Part shown: piece by piece, positions 60,427 through 64,000 of the stretch
Layout of the letters: the number at the start of each line of letters is the position of its first letter
Position numbering within the stretch: position 1 is the stretch's first letter
DNA from: Sphingobium sp. Cam5-1
GTDB lineage: Bacteria > Pseudomonadota > Alphaproteobacteria > Sphingomonadales > Sphingomonadaceae
Reading direction: 5' to 3'
DNA: 64,000 bases
Assembly (NCBI RefSeq): GCF_015693305.1
Contig: NZ_CP065138.1
Location: 1,736,001-1,800,000, forward strand
Program-made: the position numbers and the translations under genes
Notes under the pieces: generated by a model
The model's input: only the letters and a program-made list of their open reading frames with translations
Databases searched by the model: none
What the model was told of the DNA's origin: nothing

Positions 60427-61562
60427 GCGCGATGCGGATCGCCTATGTGATCAACTCGGTCGAGGGCGGCGGCGCCTCTCGGCCGGTTCCGGCCATCACC
60501 CGCGTCCTGCGTGATCAGGGAGCCACCGTACGGGTGTTTGCACTCACCCCGCGCGACCGGCGGGGGGCGCCCGCGATGATCGAAGCGGGCCTCGACCCGC
60601 TTATCAGAGAGGGCGGAACGGGCGACCATTTTGCCGCGGCCTTGTGGTTGAAGCGGCAATTGCAGGATTGGGGCGCGACCCACATCTGGACCTCTCTTTC
60701 GCGCGCCACGATCCTCGGCCTTCTGCTCGGACCAATGCTCGGCCTGCCCGTAATCAGCTGGCAGCACGCCGCTTTCCTGAAGCCATGGAACAGGCGGCTC
60801 ATGCGGCGGCTGCAAAGCCGGGCGCTCCTTTGGATCGGCGATTCGCGATCCGTCACCGCCTTGACCGCAGAGCGCCTGAACGTGCCCAAAAATCGCCTGA
60901 TGTGCTGGCCGATTTTCGCGGCCGATCCCGCCCTGCCCCCGGCAACGGCATGGTCCCCCGGCGAGACGCTCCGCATCGGCTCCCTCGGGCGGCTCCATCC
61001 CGTAAAGGGCTATGATGTCCTGATTGCCGCCCTCGCCAAGCTGAAGTCGGAAGGTTTTTCGGCGCCCTGCCCCTTCGAAATTTCCATCGTAGGCGATGGC
61101 GCGGAGCGGGACAGGCTGGAAAGCCTTGCGGCACAGGCCGGAATATCGAACCTGTCCTTTTCCGGCTACACAGCCAGTCCGCAAACCTTCCTCTCGCATC
61201 TTCATCTGTATGTTCAGCCGTCCCGTTCCGAAGGTTTCTGCATCGCCGCGCATGAGGCGATGACCGCCGGGCTGCCGGTGATCGCTTCGGCGGTAGGGGA
61301 ATTGCCCTGGTCAATCGAACAGGGGCAGACCGGCTTTACCGTGCCGCCAGCAAAACCGGACGCGCTGGCCGCCGCCTTGCGCGACACACTCGGCGACCCA
61401 GCGAAGCTCAGCGCGATGGGCGAGCGGGCGCGCAACGTCATGCTGGATCGTTATTCTTGGGAAAAGTTCGCGGCGACGGGAGCCCTCATCCTCGACCATA
61501 TCCGCCAAGCTTCCGGCGCAGATCAAGGGCAAGGCCGCGCAACGAAGTATCGACGCGTTTGA
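60423..61562 (+). CDS. Family 4 glycosyltransferase
   Basis: 379 aa from TTG 60423 (AGGAG 9 nt upstream, stop of the previous gene overlapped); ATG 60432 is the alternative. GT-B fold: N-terminal RIAYVINSVEGGGAS, central LRIGSLGRLHPVKGYDVLIAALAKLK in parts, and the C-terminal SRSEGFCIAAHEAMTAGLPVIASAVGELP in parts with the E-x7-E-type nucleotide-sugar motif. Probably adds a sugar to the lipid-linked unit. Its 3' end overlaps the convergent next gene by 77 bp. Confidence 0.88.
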   Translation: MSAMRIAYVINSVEGGGASRPVPAITRVLRDQGATVRVFALTPRDRRGAPAMIEAGLDPLIREGGTGDHFAAALWLKRQLQDWGATHIWTSLSRATILGLLLGPMLGLPVISWQHAAFLKPWNRRLMRRLQSRALLWIGDSRSVTALTAERLNVPKNRLMCWPIFAADPALPPATAWSPGETLRIGSLGRLHPVKGYDVLIAALAKLKSEGFSAPCPFEISIVGDGAERDRLESLAAQAGISNLSFSGYTASPQTFLSHLHLYVQPSRSEGFCIAAHEAMTAGLPVIASAVGELPWSIEQGQTGFTVPPAKPDALAAALRDTLGDPAKLSAMGERARNVMLDRYSWEKFAATGALILDHIRQASGADQGQGRATKYRRV

Positions 61563-62385
61563 CGTCGAATAATGTCATGTCACCACAAGCGCTCAACGTG
61601 TGCATGCCATCCTGATACGCGCCCGCTGATCCCGGAAGACCCAGCGCATCGCCTGCCTCCGCCTCAAACTCTTTCTCGTTCAAACGGGTGATCCAAAGGG
61701 GGCGGATGGCTCCACCATAGGTCGTGGTGCAATCCTGAACGGGCAGCATGATCCTGCCTCCGATCATCACAGGCGTGCCGCCAGGACGCGCCGACGCGCG
61801 ATCGATCCGAACCGGATTGCCCGGATGGGGGGTCCAGGGCCCACATAGACTGTCCGCCCAGGCCACATGCAGGTGCGACTGCTTCGTCGCTCGGCTCGTT
61901 GCGGGCGAATAGAAAAGCCACCAACGCTGACCGTCGTGAAAAATGCTGGCGTCGACAGCCACGCAGTCGAGTTCGATGTCGCATTCCGCGCGCCAGTCGG
62001 CCAGCCCGCCTTTGTCCCGGTACAGGATCAACCGCCCGGATCGGTGCGCTTCCGGAAGCATCCAGACCGCGCCCTCCGCGCTGAATATCTGCGGGTAGGA
62101 AAGGTGCCATGGCTCCTTCAGGCAGGGATGGCGCGAAACCAGTCGCATCTTGTCGTCGAAGACCCTCGCTTCGATCGTGCCATGGCGCGTTCGATAGTCA
62201 TAATGTTCCACGAACACGTGAAGATGACCGGCTTCATCCCGCCATCCAAAGGGGTCTGCGATAAATTGAAAGTCGGGTTCCTCCGCCAACCAGGTGACAG
62301 GACCCTCGATGCGGCCTTTAGACAGGACAATGTCGATTGGCTCCGTCACCAATCCACATCTCCAGATATCCTTGCGGCGGGGCAT
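61486..62385 (-). CDS. GINT1-like protein (glucosamine inositolphosphorylceramide transferase N-domain type)
   Basis: 299 aa. Resembles the N-terminal domain of plant GINT1 and related bacterial proteins, a five-bladed beta-propeller-like fold. Seen: FIADPFGWRDEAGHLHVFVEHYD, YPQIFSAEGAVWMLPEAHRSGRLILYRD in parts, VDASIFHDGQRWWLFYS and ARPGGTPVMIGGRIMLPVQDCTTTYGG in parts. Start at ATG 62385 (longer frame to 62424 possible). It may modify a glycolipid or polymer made by the neighbouring cluster. Convergent overlap of 77 bp with the GT4 gene is unusually long. Confidence 0.62.
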   Translation of the reverse strand: MPRRKDIWRCGLVTEPIDIVLSKGRIEGPVTWLAEEPDFQFIADPFGWRDEAGHLHVFVEHYDYRTRHGTIEARVFDDKMRLVSRHPCLKEPWHLSYPQIFSAEGAVWMLPEAHRSGRLILYRDKGGLADWRAECDIELDCVAVDASIFHDGQRWWLFYSPATSRATKQSHLHVAWADSLCGPWTPHPGNPVRIDRASARPGGTPVMIGGRIMLPVQDCTTTYGGAIRPLWITRLNEKEFEAEAGDALGLPGSAGAYQDGMHTLSACGDMTLFDVKRVDTSLRGLALDLRRKLGGYGRG

Positions 62386-62550
62386 ATCGTCGCTATTCCC
62401 CCTTCTCGCCGGAATGCCAAGCATGATCTTGCCGATTGAGGATTTTCATCCAAACGGCGATGGGCCTCGCACCACCCCCAGTTTGACATCGCCTGACCAC
62501 CGCCAAAGATCGCGCTTAACCCCGCGTCCCAATTGCACTATCACCGCCGC

Positions 62551-63492
62551 ATGGCCACGCCTTCCCTGCGTCAACTCGACATTTTTGCGCAGATGGTGGC
62601 GGCGGGCAGCATGTCGCGCTGCGCCCGCGATCTGGGCGTCCCGGTCGAAGACATTGCCCGCGCAATCGCCTCTCTGGAAATGCGTCTTGGCTATCATCTG
62701 TTTGAAGGTCCGCCTGACCATCAACGGCTGACTGCCGCCGGGCGCAAGACCGCCGAGGCGATGACCCTCTTGTCGCAGGATCAGTCCGACAGCTGGGCGC
62801 CGGACGAACCGGCCCCTGCTTCCCCTCCGCCCGTCGCGCCTGAAGCCGCGCCTGCGGAGCCATCCCCCGCACCAGCGCGGCAGGCGATCACCCTTGCCGC
62901 CCCCGCGCCCGTTTTCGGCCATTTCCAGGAAGCGCTCGCCGCGTTCGAGGCCGCGAATGAGGATATCGCGATCACGCTCGACCTCTCCATCCACCTCGCC
63001 GATGAAGCGCGTGCGGCACTGGAGCAGGGCCGCGTCGATATCGCCTATTTCTACGCATTGGGGGAACAGCCGGGCTTCGCCTCCCGCTATGGCTGGTCGG
63101 AACAGATCAACCTTTACGCCGGGGCGGATCATCCCCTCACCCGGCGCGACATCGTCACGACCGACGATCTGCGGATCAGTCCCACGCTCGCGATGGAGCC
63201 GAATAACGGTCTGCGCCGCATCATCGATGAAGCGCTCGACCGGGAAGGCATCATCATGGGCGCGCCGGTGCTCGAAACCGACAATATGTTCGATATCATG
63301 ACCATATTGCGCGAAGGCGCAGGCTGCTTCGCCGCCTTCGGCCCCCTCGCGCGTGACCTCGGCCGCATGAACGGCATCCGCCGCCTGCCCCTGGAACGCC
63401 CCCTCCCCTCCATCGAGGTCAGACAGGCCCTGCGCACCCGCGCCGACACAGACTCGCCAGTGAGCGCGCTCGCGGAATTCCTCTTCCTCTGA
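62551..63492 (+). CDS. LysR-family transcriptional regulator
   Basis: 313 aa. Seen: N-terminal helix-turn-helix (LRQLDIFAQMVAAGSMSRCARDLGV, VEDIARAIASLEMRLGYHLFE in parts), a 30-residue Pro/Ala-rich linker in place of the usual linker helix, and a periplasmic-binding-like effector domain (ALEQGRVDIAYFYALGEQPGF, GAGCFAAFGPLARDLG). It faces the GINT1-like gene divergently and precedes the TonB-dependent receptor gene, a possible target. Effector unknown. Confidence 0.85.
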   Translation: MATPSLRQLDIFAQMVAAGSMSRCARDLGVPVEDIARAIASLEMRLGYHLFEGPPDHQRLTAAGRKTAEAMTLLSQDQSDSWAPDEPAPASPPPVAPEAAPAEPSPAPARQAITLAAPAPVFGHFQEALAAFEAANEDIAITLDLSIHLADEARAALEQGRVDIAYFYALGEQPGFASRYGWSEQINLYAGADHPLTRRDIVTTDDLRISPTLAMEPNNGLRRIIDEALDREGIIMGAPVLETDNMFDIMTILREGAGCFAAFGPLARDLGRMNGIRRLPLERPLPSIEVRQALRTRADTDSPVSALAEFLFL

Positions 63493-63628
63493 TCTGTCAT
63501 CCCGGGTCCATTATGGATCTTGGCCCTTCCTCGATAATCCGCTCGAAACATAAGCCCAACCCCATTGATACGTTATAGCATTTAGGATAGAGGCGCCTCA
63601 CAAGCCGTTTCAATTAAGGGTTTCCTTC

Positions 63629-64000
63629 ATGAATTCCCCCCTGCCGCTCCTCCGCGCCAGCTGCGCCCTCACCGCAATCTGCCTCGCCTCTCCCAGCCTC
63701 GCTCAATCGTCATCAATCCAACCCGGCACCTATCATGATGATCAGCCCAACATCGTCGTCACCGCCATCATCCCCCGCCGCCAGGGCGACATCTTGTCCG
63801 GCACCTCTGTCCTTTCCGGCGCCGAGCTGACACGTGACCTGCGGACCACCATCGGCGAAACCCTCGCCCATCAACCCGGCGTTTCCGCCACCTCTTTCGG
63901 CCCCAACGCCTCCCGTCCGATCCTTCGCGGCCTTCAGGGCGAACGAGTGCGCATCCTCACCGACGGCATAGGCAGCTTCGACGTATCCAACACCTCGGTC
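63629..64000 (+). CDS. TonB-dependent outer-membrane receptor (N-terminal part)
   Basis: 124 codons visible; the gene continues past the right edge. Seen: a signal peptide (LLRASCALTAICLASPSLAQ), a TonB-box-like VVTA at the mature N-terminus, and the start of the plug domain (LRTTIGETLAHQPGVSATSFGPNASRPILRGLQGERVRILTDGIGSFD in parts). The GPNASRPILRGLxGERVxILxDGIGSxD pattern is like that of ZnuD-type zinc/heme receptors, but the barrel is not visible. AAGGG precedes the start. Confidence 0.85.
   Translation, partial: MNSPLPLLRASCALTAICLASPSLAQSSSIQPGTYHDDQPNIVVTAIIPRRQGDILSGTSVLSGAELTRDLRTTIGETLAHQPGVSATSFGPNASRPILRGLQGERVRILTDGIGSFDVSNTSV

Noticed and set aside
63496..63530. TGTCATCCCGGGTCCATTAT segment resembling a family B arm
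   Set aside because: Only one half is present and no matching right arm follows before the TonB-dependent receptor gene.

Overview
The window is high-GC chromosomal DNA from an alphaproteobacterium, most probably a sphingomonad (Sphingobium/Sphingomonas type). The reasons are the fli/flg gene order with an NtrC-type FlbD-like regulator beside the flagellin gene, the argD-argF-hslO and queC-queE neighbourhoods, and many copies of the [12 protein letters not shown] palindromic repeat that is common in these genomes. No rRNA, tRNA, CRISPR array or intact transposase/integrase gene was recognised.

Layout. 1-10.6 kb holds housekeeping genes: petA (cut by the window edge), trmL, hemF, an acetyltransferase, a membrane protein, lipB, two exported proteins, queE, queC, a DUF3617-like protein, hslO, argF and argD. 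10.7-28.8 kb is one long minus-strand flagellar run, in transcription order flbD-like regulator, fliE F G H I J K L, then M N O P Q R, flhB, an unrecognised gene, fliD, fliS. It covers basal body, export gate, switch, ATPase, hook-length control and filament cap. 29.1-34.5 kb has the flagellin gene, the glucan genes opgG/opgH, and fliA (sigma-28). 34.5-40.1 kb (minus strand) has flhA, a lytic transglycosylase, flgN, flgM, flgA and a small MotB-like/MotA-like pair. 40.3-48.8 kb (plus strand) is flgB C D E F G H I J K L. 49.1-51.0 kb is a full-length motA-motB. 51.2-56.9 kb has a two-component system with an EF-hand protein, argG, a Pro/Ala-rich membrane protein and a DUF4169 protein. 57.0-62.4 kb is a surface-glycan cluster (glycerophosphotransferase-like, GT2, flippase, GT4, GINT1-like). 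The window ends with a LysR regulator and the start of a TonB-dependent receptor.

Regulation can be read from the DNA. Sigma-54 promoters of the TGGCACG-N4-TTGC type precede flgB and flgG, and a variant precedes the transglycosylase-flhA-fliA run. Sigma-28 promoters of the form TAAA-N15-GCCGTTnT precede the flagellin gene and fliD. GGCAA/TTGCC palindromes lie upstream of flgB and between flbD and the flagellin gene, and could be FlbD enhancers. FlgM and FliA are both present, so the window appears to hold a complete late-gene checkpoint.

The most unusual structure is a roughly 1.5-kb insertion inside the flagellar operon between fliL and fliM. It carries one AT-richer gene for a PIN-like protein and is bounded by two copies of the last 34 bp of fliL. 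The copies differ at three positions, all synonymous, so both encode NVYFTNFVIQ-stop. This is the signature expected of a site-specific element that targets the 3' end of fliL and restores the gene, but no recombinase is visible in it. Second, the palindromic repeat family lies in frame in the N-terminal leader regions of three exported flagellar proteins, FliP, FlgH and FlgI.
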